Shown: piece by piece, positions 12,491 to 21,063 of the stretch
Layout: each line of letters begins with the position of its first letter
Numbering within the stretch: position 1 is the first letter of the stretch
Assembly: GCA_022824525.1 (NCBI GenBank)
Contig: JAJDZT010000072.1
Span: forward strand, 1-54,427
DNA: 54,427 nucleotides
Reading direction: 5' to 3'
Origin: Silicimonas sp.
Lineage (GTDB): Bacteria > Pseudomonadota > Alphaproteobacteria > Rhodobacterales > Rhodobacteraceae
The notes under the pieces: generated by a model
The model's input: the letters and a program-made list of their open reading frames with translations, nothing else
The model's database searches: none
Told to the model about the DNA's origin: nothing
Program-made: the position numbers and the translations under genes

Positions 12491-13377
12491 CAGGCCACTT
12501 CGCGCCCAAGCGCGGCCGTGTAGAGCCCAAACCAGGTTTCGCGGTCCATTTCGACCTTCAGCGCGTCGCCTAACGCGGCAATCCGGTCCAATCGGTTCGT
12601 GCCCATGACGGGCAGGATTTTCGAAGGATGCCGGAGCAGCCAGGCGATCGCCACGGCGGCCTCCTCAACATCGTTCTGCATCGCGACTTTCGAAACCGTT
12701 TCCCGCGGCTCTCCTGCTGAAAACAGGCTTCCGCCTCCAAGCGGTGACCATGCCATGGGAGAGATTAGCCGTTCCTGAAGAAAAGCGATGTCGCCATTGG
12801 TGAACGGCTCATGATGCTGGAGGCTGATTTCGATCTGATTGGTGGCAAGCGGCGTTTCCATTGCCGACTGCAGAAGCGTCCAGTCCCACGGACGGAAATT
12901 CGACACTCCGACTGAGCGGACTTTTCCCGATGCCACGGCCTCGTCAAGGGCGCGCCCGGTTTCCTCGGCGTCCATCAACGGGTCGGGGCGATGGATCAAA
13001 AGGAGATCGATATGATCGATCGACATTTCAGAAAGCGAAGTGTCAATCGAAGACGCGATATGCGCAGCCGACGTATCGTAGTACTTCACGCGCTTGTCGG
13101 CGTAACGACCCGCAGGCGCAACAATATCGCATTTGGTGACGATCTCGACTTTGTCCCGCAGCCCAAGGCTCTCCTTGAAGCAGGCTCCAAGCAGACCTTC
13201 GGCCGTGTAGCCGCCATAGATATCTGCCTGGTCGATCGTGGTGATGCCCTGTTCAAGACAGGCTTCGATCTTGGCCCGAATGTGAGCCGGGGAGGTGTCG
13301 GCGTCATCGCCGACACGCCACATGCCATAGACGATGCGGCTCAGCTCAAGGCCGCCCGGAAGCGAAACACGGTCCAT
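12490..13377 (-). CDS. aldo/keto reductase, YdhF-like
   Basis: A 295-aa NADPH-dependent aldo/keto reductase close in sequence to E. coli YdhF: TTIDQADIYGGY, LLLIHRPDPLMDA and PMAWSPLGGG are all recognisable. The catalytic tetrad is visible as Asp49, Tyr54, Lys82 and His129. It probably reduces an aldehyde released by the upstream-encoded flavin monooxygenase, as proposed for AKR partners of desulfonating monooxygenases. Start and stop overlap both neighbours by one base, so the three proteins are made from one transcript. Confidence 0.9.
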   Translation of the reverse strand: MDRVSLPGGLELSRIVYGMWRVGDDADTSPAHIRAKIEACLEQGITTIDQADIYGGYTAEGLLGACFKESLGLRDKVEIVTKCDIVAPAGRYADKRVKYYDTSAAHIASSIDTSLSEMSIDHIDLLLIHRPDPLMDAEETGRALDEAVASGKVRSVGVSNFRPWDWTLLQSAMETPLATNQIEISLQHHEPFTNGDIAFLQERLISPMAWSPLGGGSLFSAGEPRETVSKVAMQNDVEEAAVAIAWLLRHPSKILPVMGTNRLDRIAALGDALKVEMDRETWFGLYTAALGREVA

Positions 13378-14534
13378 TACACTCTTTCTCCTACGCCAAG
13401 CGGGGTCTCAGGCGCGCTCGCCGGCACGCGGCCATAGACATGGGGCAGGGAACAGGTTTTCAAGTGCGGCAGCACCTTTTCCCCGAAATGTATGCACTCG
13501 TCGATATGCGGATAACCCGAGAAGATGAAAGCCCGAATTCCCATCTTTTGATACGCTTCGATTTCAGAAAGCACCTGATCGGCAGACCCGACGAGAGCCG
13601 CGCCGCATCCTGACCGTGCGCGCCCGACGCCGGTCCAGAGATGTGGTTCAACATATCCGAATTGGTCGGCCAATTCGCGGGCCCGCGCCTGGTGGCTGAC
13701 CCCAAGGGAAGAACTGTCATGTGCCCTGTCGCGGATGAGCTTGCCATATTCGTCATCGAGCTTTGAAACGATGTAGTCGGCATATTCACGGGCTTCAGCT
13801 TCGGTGTCGCGCACGATCATGTGGACCCGAAGTCCGTAATTCAAAGTCCGGTCATACTTCTCGGCCACGGCATGCACGGCCTTCATCCGCTCGGCGATCT
13901 GATCCTTGGGTTCGGGCCACATCAGGTAAACGTCGCAATGCTGTCCGCAAAGGTCGAGCGCCGCGGGAGAGTAGCCTCCAAAATAGAGAAGGGGCCCGCC
14001 ATTCTGCTGGTACGGACGGGCCGGGTTCGTTGTCAGCCCCTCAAAGTTGTAAACTTCTCCCTTGTAGGTGATCTCATCCTGTGACCAGGCCTGCTTCAGG
14101 ATTTCTACCACTTCGCGAGAGCGTTGGTACCGGAAGTTGCTCTCGGCCTTTTCCCCCGGGAAGTCCGAAGAAATGATATTCACCGTCAGTCTGCCTTCAA
14201 GCATGTGATCGAGCGTGGCGATCGTGCGGGCCAGCATGATCGGCTGCATCTCTCCGCAGCGGACAGCGGCCAGCATGTTGATGTTCGAGGTCAGTGGCGC
14301 CATGCCCGCGACGAAACTCAGAGTGTCCTGGCCAACCTGATAGGAAGACGGACAGAGAATGTTTCGAAAGCCTTGTTTCTCGGCCTCCAGCACGATGTCT
14401 CGACAATGTGCGAAACTCGAACGCAGTGCGCCATCCGGTACGCCGAGGAACTGGTAGTCGTCAGAACAAAGGGCAGAGAACCAGCTGACCTCGGCTGCGT
14501 CGAGGTCGGGTGAAGTGATCGGGACAATGGTCAT
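13377..14534 (-). CDS. LLM-class flavin-dependent monooxygenase, SsuD-like
   Basis: The 385-aa product aligns with FMNH2-dependent alkanesulfonate monooxygenase SsuD. Residues matching SsuD His228, Arg297 and Tyr331 are present as His238 (GLRVHMIVRD), Arg307 (TGVGRARSG) and Tyr341 (FSGYPHID). The position of SsuD Cys54 lacks a cysteine and the surrounding loop has one extra residue. This supports an FMNH2- and O2-dependent oxygenase acting on a sulfonate or a related small molecule. It is the first gene of the minus-strand operon with an AKR and a flavin reductase, and diverges from a GntR-family regulator. The substrate cannot be read from sequence. Confidence 0.87.
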   Translation of the reverse strand: MTIVPITSPDLDAAEVSWFSALCSDDYQFLGVPDGALRSSFAHCRDIVLEAEKQGFRNILCPSSYQVGQDTLSFVAGMAPLTSNINMLAAVRCGEMQPIMLARTIATLDHMLEGRLTVNIISSDFPGEKAESNFRYQRSREVVEILKQAWSQDEITYKGEVYNFEGLTTNPARPYQQNGGPLLYFGGYSPAALDLCGQHCDVYLMWPEPKDQIAERMKAVHAVAEKYDRTLNYGLRVHMIVRDTEAEAREYADYIVSKLDDEYGKLIRDRAHDSSSLGVSHQARARELADQFGYVEPHLWTGVGRARSGCGAALVGSADQVLSEIEAYQKMGIRAFIFSGYPHIDECIHFGEKVLPHLKTCSLPHVYGRVPASAPETPLGVGERV

Positions 14535-14626
14535 GGAAAAGCCTATCCGAAGGGCGATTTTCTCCTTGCATACCAGCGCAAAAGAACTGCATCAATAGTA
14601 GATCAATTCGTGCTCGAGTGCGACAC
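14535..14626. promoter_or_regulatory. divergent promoter region, monooxygenase operon / GntR regulator
   Basis: The 92 bases separate the two divergent starts and must hold both promoters. A TTGCAT hexamer is visible near 14566. I see no long palindrome, so the operator of the neighbouring GntR/UTRA regulator is not identified here. Confidence 0.35.
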
Positions 14627-15346
14627 ATGCGAACCGAAGCTCACGCGCTTCCAAAATACGTGCAAGCGTCCGAAACGCTGATCCGCGATATTTCCGCGGG
14701 TCGTTTGCGTGATGGTGAGCGTTTGGCGCCAGAACGTGAAATGGCGGCAGACATGGGGATCGCTGTCGGAACGCTTCGGAAAGCCCTTTCCGAGTTGGAA
14801 GGGCGCGGTTTGCTCGAGCGCATTCAAGGTTCGGGCAACTATATCCGGCACCGGCCAGAGGCATCAGGTCTATACGCGTTTTTCCGGCTTGAACGTCTTG
14901 AAGGTGGGGGGCTGCCGACTGCAGACCTGTTGGACGTGGCGCGAGTGAAGAAGCCGGCCGACCTGCCGCAGTTTGGCGGCTCATCCGAAGGTCACAGAAT
15001 TCGGCGGGTTCGGCACGTGTCCGGCGAACCGGTCGCACTTGAGGAAATCTGGCTCGATGCAAAATGGGCGGTGCAAATCGAAGCCGATCGTCTGAGTGAA
15101 TCCCTCTACCTCTTTTATCGCCGCAGCCTGAATCTTTGGATCGCGCGGGCGGAAGATCGCATTGGTATCTCGGCGTTGCCGGAATGGGGCCGTACTCTTG
15201 GCGTCTTTTCGAGTGACCTTGCCGGATATGTCGAGCGGTTCGGGGAAACGGAAACCGGGGAGGTCGCTGAATACTCGCGCACCTGGTTCAACACGGAACG
15301 GGCGCGATACGTATCGCGGATGTCAAATGAAGGAACGAATTTGTGA
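14627..15346 (+). CDS. GntR-family transcriptional regulator with UTRA domain (HutC subfamily)
   Basis: The 239-aa protein has an N-terminal winged helix (residues about 8-70, with RLAPEREMAADMGIAVGTLR as the recognition region) and a C-terminal UTRA effector-binding domain (RIRRVRHVSGEPVALEEIW, about 125-145). UTRA domains bind small metabolites, often the pathway substrate. It sits between the two arms of the catabolic island and overlaps the dehydrogenase gene by four bases, so it probably controls both arms and itself. An in-frame GTG nine bases upstream is an alternative start; ATG at 14627 is preferred. Confidence 0.88.
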   Translation: MRTEAHALPKYVQASETLIRDISAGRLRDGERLAPEREMAADMGIAVGTLRKALSELEGRGLLERIQGSGNYIRHRPEASGLYAFFRLERLEGGGLPTADLLDVARVKKPADLPQFGGSSEGHRIRRVRHVSGEPVALEEIWLDAKWAVQIEADRLSESLYLFYRRSLNLWIARAEDRIGISALPEWGRTLGVFSSDLAGYVERFGETETGEVAEYSRTWFNTERARYVSRMSNEGTNL

Positions 15347-16467
15347 CTAACTATGGGATTATCGGCTGCGGCATGATGGGGCAGGAACACCTGCGCAACA
15401 TCGCGCTGTTGCCGGACGCGCGTGTCACCGCGATCTTTGAGCCGAACGAGTTGATGGCCAATGCCGCCAAGGCCATTGCGCCAAATGCCCAGCTTTGTGC
15501 CTCTCTCGAAGACCTGCTGGCGGTCGAGGCCCTTGATTGCTTGCTGATCGCGTCCCCCAACCATCTTCATGTTGGTCAGTTCGACCAAATTGCAGCCACC
15601 CGCCACCTTCCGCTTCTGATCGAAAAGCCGCTCTTCACCCGCTACGAAGACATGGCAAAACTGGCCGAACTCGATGCGAGTTACATGGCTCCAATCTGGG
15701 TGGGCATGGAATATCGCTACATGCCTCCCATCCAGACATTCATCGATCAAGTCGGAACGGCCACGGGTGGTCCAACGATGCTCACCATTCGCGAACATCG
15801 CTTCCCCTTCCTCGAAAAGGTGGGAGACTGGAACCGCTTCAACCGGAACACCGGTGGTACACTGGTTGAAAAGTGCTGCCACTTCTTCGATCTCATGCGG
15901 TTCATTCTCAAGGATGAGCCGGTCCGCGTCATGGCGAGCGCCGGGCAGGATGTGAACCACCTGCAGGAAACCTATGGTGGAGAAGTGCCGGACATTTGGG
16001 ACGGGGCCTATGTTATTGTCGATTTCGCAGGTGGTGCGCGTGCCATGTTGGAACTCTGCATGTACGCGGAGGGCTCGACCTTTCAGGAGGAGATCACTTG
16101 CGTTGGTCCGGAAGGCAAGATCGAGGTGAAGGTTCCCGGACCGGGTCGCTTTTGGCCGACCCATTTGGGCGAGCCGCCTGTTGCGCAGGTGATTGTCTCC
16201 CCACGCAGCCCCAAGGGCCCACAACAGGTCGAGATCCCAGTGGATCCAACCATTCAGGAAGCTGGTGACCACAATGGCTCCACGTTCTTCCAGCACGCGC
16301 GGTTTGTCGACGTGGTCAAAGGTTTGGGCATGCCGGAAGTGACGTTGCGGGATGGTGCGCGTGCTGTCGAAATGGGTCTGGCGGCTCAACAATCTGCCGC
16401 GTCAGGGGAGGCAGTGACCCTTGATGCAGACCCCTGGTCGCTCGTGACCCGAAACAAGACGGCCTAG
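15343..16467 (+). CDS. Gfo/Idh/MocA-family NAD(P)-dependent oxidoreductase
   Basis: The 374-aa protein opens with a Rossmann fold (YGIIGCGMMGQEH, 4-16), contains the family EKP motif at 94-96 and the NTGGTLVEKCCHFFDL segment that carries the catalytic-type histidine. Members oxidise or reduce sugars, inositols and other polyols, and some remove halogens or open amine-type substrates. Translation starts at GTG overlapping the regulator's stop (GTGA). Its exact substrate is unknown; its place in the island suggests it works on the same compound as the oxygenases. Confidence 0.87.
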   Translation: MTNYGIIGCGMMGQEHLRNIALLPDARVTAIFEPNELMANAAKAIAPNAQLCASLEDLLAVEALDCLLIASPNHLHVGQFDQIAATRHLPLLIEKPLFTRYEDMAKLAELDASYMAPIWVGMEYRYMPPIQTFIDQVGTATGGPTMLTIREHRFPFLEKVGDWNRFNRNTGGTLVEKCCHFFDLMRFILKDEPVRVMASAGQDVNHLQETYGGEVPDIWDGAYVIVDFAGGARAMLELCMYAEGSTFQEEITCVGPEGKIEVKVPGPGRFWPTHLGEPPVAQVIVSPRSPKGPQQVEIPVDPTIQEAGDHNGSTFFQHARFVDVVKGLGMPEVTLRDGARAVEMGLAAQQSAASGEAVTLDADPWSLVTRNKTA

Positions 16468-16475
16468 CGCGATCC

Positions 16476-16493
16476 TCAACTCGATCGAGTTGA
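16476..16493. promoter_or_regulatory. perfect 18-base palindrome, candidate operator
   Basis: TCAACTCGATCGAGTTGA lies between the dehydrogenase stop and the Rieske gene, about 100 bases before the latter's start. It has no loop, so it resembles a dimeric protein-binding site more than a terminator. The nearby GntR/UTRA protein is the obvious candidate, but other regulators are possible. Confidence 0.5.
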
Positions 16494-16589
16494 CGACGAT
16501 TTCCCGCGTCGGAAATTGCTCCCGTCCTGTCGGGAAGTGGCGCGATGGTGTTGTGCCACGGTCGCAGCATGTCGGCAGGAGGATGCGGC

Positions 16590-17732
16590 ATGGCCACCGA
16601 ACTATCGCAAGTTCTGAAACCCATCGAAAGCGCCAATGGGCTGCCCAACGCGCACTACACCTCCCAGTCTGTCTACGACGCCGAGCGTGACCCGCTTTGG
16701 TTCCGGAACTGGGCAGGCATTTGTACCGAAGCCGAGTTGCCGGAAATCGGAGATGCTCGACCCGTCGATTTCCTTGGCGTCCCGCTGTTTGCGATGCGCG
16801 GAAAGGACGGCAAGATACGGGTGTTTCAGAATGTTTGCCGACACCGCGGCATGATCCTCGTCACGGAGCCGCAGCGGATCGAAGGGGCCATCCGGTGCCC
16901 TTATCATTCATGGTGCTATAGCCACGAGGGCAAGCTTGTGGCGACACCGCATGTGGGTGGTCCGGGGCAAAACGCGCATCCCGGGATCAACAAAGAGCAA
17001 TTGGGGCTGCTCGAAGTCCGGTCGCATGTTTGGATGGGAGTTGTTTTTGTCAATCTGTCAGGCAACGCGCCGGACTTCGCCGAGATGCACGCCCAGCTGA
17101 TTGCGCGCTGGTCCGAGTTCGACCACCCTTTGTACACCAATCTCGAAGACAGCAAGATCACACTCACCTGTCGCACGAACTGGAAGCTTGCGGTCGAGAA
17201 TTATTGCGAAAGCTATCATCTGCCATGGGTACATCCCGGGCTGAACAGCTATTCAAGGCTTGAGGATCACTACCATATCGAGGTGCCCGGACAGTTTTCG
17301 GGGCAGGGCACCGAAGTCTATCGGCAAATCGAGGATGAAGACGGCAGCCGGTTTCCTGATTTTCCAGACCTTTCAAAGAAATGGGACACTGCCGGAGAAT
17401 ACATTACGCTGGCGCCTAACGTCATGTTCGGTGTTCAGCGGGACCATACCTTCGCGATCATTCTTGAACCGAAGGGGCCGATGCTTACGGTCGAACATAT
17501 CCACCTGCTCTATGCGTCACCCAACACGTCCGAACGTCTGCGCAAGAAAAATGCCGAGCAGTGGGAGGTTGTTTTCGTCGAGGATATCGGTGTCGTTGAA
17601 GGCATGCAGGCGGCTCGAGGTGCGCCCGGGTTTGACGGCGGTCGGTTCTCACCTGCCATGGACGGGCCGACTTTGGCATTCCACCAATGGGTCGCGCGAC
17701 AAATGACCGAAAATGCGCCGGCGACGGAATGA
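16590..17732 (+). CDS. Rieske non-heme iron oxygenase, alpha subunit
   Basis: The 380-aa protein has a Rieske [2Fe-2S] domain with Cys83, His85, Cys103 and His106 (NVCRHRG, RCPYHSW), and a catalytic domain with the mononuclear iron facial triad His210, His215 and probably Asp332 (YCESYHLPWVHPGL, EDIGVVEG). It resembles the GbcA/CntA class that oxidises quaternary amines. AGGAGG seven bases before the ATG at 16590 decides the start; an in-frame ATG at 16545 is less likely. No reductase or ferredoxin partner is encoded in the island, so electrons must come from elsewhere. Confidence 0.9.
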   Translation: MATELSQVLKPIESANGLPNAHYTSQSVYDAERDPLWFRNWAGICTEAELPEIGDARPVDFLGVPLFAMRGKDGKIRVFQNVCRHRGMILVTEPQRIEGAIRCPYHSWCYSHEGKLVATPHVGGPGQNAHPGINKEQLGLLEVRSHVWMGVVFVNLSGNAPDFAEMHAQLIARWSEFDHPLYTNLEDSKITLTCRTNWKLAVENYCESYHLPWVHPGLNSYSRLEDHYHIEVPGQFSGQGTEVYRQIEDEDGSRFPDFPDLSKKWDTAGEYITLAPNVMFGVQRDHTFAIILEPKGPMLTVEHIHLLYASPNTSERLRKKNAEQWEVVFVEDIGVVEGMQAARGAPGFDGGRFSPAMDGPTLAFHQWVARQMTENAPATE

Positions 17733-17962
17733 ATGATCTGTCTTTGGAACAGAAACTTCTTGATGCGCATGACGCAGGAAAGACCTCGGTCCTCGCCGCA
17801 CTCTACTCGGAGGCAGCAGAGCTTGCCGAACACACGGGGGAAACGGATCGGGCTTGTTTCTTTCTGACACAGGCGTGGATTTTCGCACTCGAAGCGGGCG
17901 ACCCGCTCGCAAATGACATACGCGCCCGGCTCGTGGCGCAAGGACGGGAGACTGAGACATGA
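17729..17962 (+). CDS. uncharacterised 77-aa helical protein
   Basis: I do not recognise the family. The product (begins MNDLSLEQKLLDAHDAG) appears all-helical and resembles two helix-turn-helix TPR-like repeats, with alternating Ala and Leu (AALYSEAAELAEHTGETDRA, FFLTQAWIFALEAGD). It overlaps the Rieske gene by four bases upstream and the flavoprotein gene by four bases downstream, so it is made together with both. A small adaptor or assembly role is possible but is inference. Confidence 0.72.
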   Translation: MNDLSLEQKLLDAHDAGKTSVLAALYSEAAELAEHTGETDRACFFLTQAWIFALEAGDPLANDIRARLVAQGRETET

Positions 17963-20376
17963 GGGACCACTACAGGGTCGTGGTAATCGGGGGCGGCGTC
18001 GTGGGCTGCTCGGTCCTCTACCACCTGACAAAGCTTGGTTGGTCCGACGTTGTCTTGATCGAACGCTCCGACCTGACGAGCGGGTCCACATGGCATGCTG
18101 CCGGAGGTTTTCACACCCTGAACGGTGACACCAACATGGCCGCGCTTCAGGGGTACACGATCGGCCTGTACAAGGAACTCGAAGAGATCACGGGTATGTC
18201 CTGCGGCCTGCATCACGTGGGCGGTTTGACACTGGCCGACACGCCTGAGCGGTTCGACATGCTGAAGGCCGAACGCGCCAAGCACCGGTACATGGGGCTT
18301 GATACGCAAATCCTTTCACCGGCGGAAATCGTCGACATGGCGGAACTTGTGAACGCCGACGGCATAGTTGGAGCGCTGTACGACCCGCTCGATGGCCACC
18401 TTGACCCTTCCGGAACCACGCACGCCTATGCCAAAGCCGCGCGTTTGGGGGGCGCTGAAATCGTCACGCACAACCGCGTGCTGGAAACCAACCCGCATCC
18501 CGAGGGTTGGGAGATCGTGACCGAGAAAAGCACCGTTATTGCCGAGCATTTTGTCAACGCCGGTGGCCTTTGGGCACGGGAAGTTGCTGCGCTTGCAGGG
18601 CTCTATCTGCCGCTCCTCCCCATGGCGCACCAGTACCTCGTGACCGAGGACATCCCCGAAATCTCCAATCGGGCAACGGAGTTTCCGCACGTGATTGATC
18701 CCGGCGGAGAAAGCTACCTTCGCCAGGAAGGAAAGGGACTTTGCATCGGTTTTTATGAACAACCATGCGAGCCCTGGTCTGTCGATGGCACGCCTTGGGA
18801 TTTCGGTCATGAACTGTTGAACGACCAGTTCGAGAAGATCGAAGACAGTGTCGCCTTTGCCTATCGCCGTTTTCCCGTTCTTGAACGCTCCGGCGTCAAA
18901 CGCGTGATCCACGGTCCCTTCACCTTCGCACCAGATGGCAACCCGCTTGTTGGTCCCGTGCCCGGGCTCAGGAATTACTGGTCAGCCTGTGCTGTCATGG
19001 CAGGTTTCAGTCAGGGGGGCGGTGTCGGACTTGCTCTTGCACAATGGATGATTGAGGGCGAATGCGAGCGCGATCCTCGCGCTATGGACGTCGCCCGTTT
19101 CGGGCGCTGGACGACACCGGGCTACACCGTGCCAAAAGTGATTGAAAACTATCAAAACCGGTTCTCGGTCACGTATCCGAATGAAGAATTGCCCGCCGCG
19201 CGGCCATTCCGCACAACGCCGATGTACGACATTTGGGACAGCAAGAACGCGGTGTTCGGTCAGGCCTATGGGCTTGAGGTCGTGAACTATTTCGCACTCC
19301 CGGGAGAGCCCCGCTATGAGACGCCGAGTTTCCGGCGATCAAACGCCTGGGAAGCTGTTCGTCAGGAAGTCTTCGCCGTGCGGGAAAAGGTCGGCATCAA
19401 CGAAATCCACAATTTCAGCAAGTTCCGGGTCTCCGGCAAGGATGCCCGCGTCTGGCTCGACCGGATCATGGCCGGTCGCATTCCAAAGCCGGGCAAACTG
19501 AGTCTGACGCCCATGCTCGCCCCGTCTGGAAAACTTGTCGGCGATTTTACAGTCGCCTGCCTGTCCGAGACGGAATTCCGATTGAATGCCAGCTACGGCA
19601 GCCAGGATTTCCACCTGCGGTGGTTCGAGACCCATCTTGAAGGTGATTTTGAGATCGAAAACATGTCGGACCGGATCACCGGCTTTCAAATTGCCGGTCC
19701 GCATGCCCGCGATGTGTTGGCCAAGGTCACGCGGGCAGATGTGTCAGACGCCGCTCTGCCGTTCCTCGGCGTTGCGCGGATGACTGTCGGTATGGCTGAC
19801 TGTGTGGTGCAGCGCGTCAGCTACACGGGCGATCTCGGCTTTGAGATCTATTGTGATCCCAGTTCCCAACGACATCTATGGCACGTGCTGTCCGCGGCGG
19901 GGGAAGAGTTCGACATGCGACCCTTCGGCATGCGGGCCATGATGTCACTTCGGCTGGACCGCTTTTTTGGCTCGTGGCATCGCGAGTTCAGTCAGGACTA
20001 CACGGCGGCGGAGACGGGGCTCGACCGGTTCATCTCGTTCAGGAAGAACGTTGACTTCATTGGTCGTGCAGCCGCCGAGGCCGAGAGAGACGCGGGCCCG
20101 AAGCGACGGCTTTGCGCCTTCGAAGTGGATGTTGAAGACGCGGATGTCGTCGCTTGGGAACCCATCTGGATCGGAGATGACGTCGTCGGATATTGCACCT
20201 CGGGCGGCTTCGCGCATTGGTCGGACAAGTCTATTGCGCTTGCGTTGATAGCCAGCGATCGGGTCGCGGATGCCGGTCGCGCCGAGATTGAAATTCTCGG
20301 CCAGAAGCGAGCGGCGACAATGATGACATCACCCATTTTCGATCCGGAAGGCCATCGCATGCGGGGAAGTTCATAG
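17959..20376 (+). CDS. FAD-dependent oxidoreductase with GCV_T domain (dimethylglycine/sarcosine dehydrogenase type)
   Basis: The 805-aa protein has the two-part layout of DMGDH/SARDH: an N-terminal DAO domain with FAD motif GGGVVGCS (11-18), His46 in STWHAAGG at the position that carries covalent FAD in the family, a short FAO_M linker region around 375-430, then GCV_T and C-terminal GCV_T domains (about 435-800) that pass the methyl carbon to tetrahydrofolate. It would demethylate a secondary or tertiary N-methyl amine and make 5,10-methylene-THF. Following a Rieske oxygenase of the quaternary-amine type, it fits stepwise N-demethylation. The actual substrate is unknown. Confidence 0.9.
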   Translation: MRDHYRVVVIGGGVVGCSVLYHLTKLGWSDVVLIERSDLTSGSTWHAAGGFHTLNGDTNMAALQGYTIGLYKELEEITGMSCGLHHVGGLTLADTPERFDMLKAERAKHRYMGLDTQILSPAEIVDMAELVNADGIVGALYDPLDGHLDPSGTTHAYAKAARLGGAEIVTHNRVLETNPHPEGWEIVTEKSTVIAEHFVNAGGLWAREVAALAGLYLPLLPMAHQYLVTEDIPEISNRATEFPHVIDPGGESYLRQEGKGLCIGFYEQPCEPWSVDGTPWDFGHELLNDQFEKIEDSVAFAYRRFPVLERSGVKRVIHGPFTFAPDGNPLVGPVPGLRNYWSACAVMAGFSQGGGVGLALAQWMIEGECERDPRAMDVARFGRWTTPGYTVPKVIENYQNRFSVTYPNEELPAARPFRTTPMYDIWDSKNAVFGQAYGLEVVNYFALPGEPRYETPSFRRSNAWEAVRQEVFAVREKVGINEIHNFSKFRVSGKDARVWLDRIMAGRIPKPGKLSLTPMLAPSGKLVGDFTVACLSETEFRLNASYGSQDFHLRWFETHLEGDFEIENMSDRITGFQIAGPHARDVLAKVTRADVSDAALPFLGVARMTVGMADCVVQRVSYTGDLGFEIYCDPSSQRHLWHVLSAAGEEFDMRPFGMRAMMSLRLDRFFGSWHREFSQDYTAAETGLDRFISFRKNVDFIGRAAAEAERDAGPKRRLCAFEVDVEDADVVAWEPIWIGDDVVGYCTSGGFAHWSDKSIALALIASDRVADAGRAEIEILGQKRAATMMTSPIFDPEGHRMRGSS

Positions 20377-20694
20377 AGGCTGACCAAATGGCGGGGCAGG
20401 TCGCGTTGACGATCTCTTCAGGATGGCGAAGTCAGGGCCGATACCAGTGGGTTTTTTGTTGGGCCGCCGTCACCTTTGTGGGGCGTCACTCTCAATCAAG
20501 TTCCTCGCTTGAGTTGCAAGGCTTTTCGATTGCGTTGCGGAAGCCGTTCTTGCCGACTTTCAGGGAGTTGGCGGGTGCTGGAGGCATGAACAGGTACATC
20601 AATCCGCGCAATTCTCAACTGGACGCGAGACGTGCCGAGCATTCGTGACCTGCGCGGCGGTATTCAGAGCTATGAGTTGGTCAAAACCCTTCGG
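20377..20694. other. intergenic region, no convincing gene
   Basis: A frame from 20388 to 20648 is open but has poor protein character and no homology I recognise. An imperfect inverted repeat (TCAATCAAG at 492-500 and CTTGAGTTG at 508-516 of this kilobase) is seen. The flanking genes converge here, so a terminator would be expected but no clear GC stem followed by T residues is visible. Confidence 0.4.
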
Positions 20695-21060
20695 TTAGAA
20701 CAATGACAGCTCGCCAGCCGACGGCGTGTCTGCGCCGTCGCTTGGTTCGATCAGTGCCTCCTGCAAGCTTCGCAACGTGAGCGATGCAATGAGGCTGTCG
20801 CGCGGTGTTGGATGGGAACGAAGACTGCGGGCGAGAACAGGGAGCATCTTTGCAAGGTCTGCATGAACCTGAGTGATCAGATCAATGTGCTGCAATTCGT
20901 GCATGGCGGTCGGCGCACTCATTCCGGCCGTCAGCGAGGACAACGCGTTTTGCAATGCGACATCGCTCTCGTGGAAGGTCTCCATGAGTCGGGCAATGTT
21001 GTCCAGAATTTCGGCCGAGTCTTCCGTGTCGACCAAATGATCCATGCGTCCCTCGTCCAT
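20695..21060 (-). CDS. uncharacterised chemotaxis-operon protein (121 aa)
   Basis: The family is not recognised. The protein is predominantly helical, with a long amphipathic segment (AEILDNIARLMETFHESD, then LQHIDLITQVHADLAKMLPV) and a low-complexity tail. Being the last gene after CheY in a che operon it might act like a CheZ- or CheX-type accessory protein, but no phosphatase motif is visible. The ATG at 21060 is three bases after the CheY stop; an internal ATG at 21045 follows GAGGGACGC and is also possible. Confidence 0.7.
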   Translation of the reverse strand: MDEGRMDHLVDTEDSAEILDNIARLMETFHESDVALQNALSSLTAGMSAPTAMHELQHIDLITQVHADLAKMLPVLARSLRSHPTPRDSLIASLTLRSLQEALIEPSDGADTPSAGELSLF

Positions 21061-21063
21061 TCG

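Noticed and set aside
11999..13377. Assignment of SmoA and SmoB names to the flavin reductase and AKR
   Set aside because: The trio architecture matches but no sulfoquinovosidase or SQ transporter is present, so names would overstate the evidence.
15115..16392. 425-codon frame antisense to the GntR regulator and Gfo/Idh/MocA genes
   Set aside because: Overlaps two well supported genes and has no domain.
20388..20648. 86-codon frame after the DMGDH-like gene
   Set aside because: Plausible position but no ribosome-binding site, poor composition and no homologue I recognise; left as intergenic.
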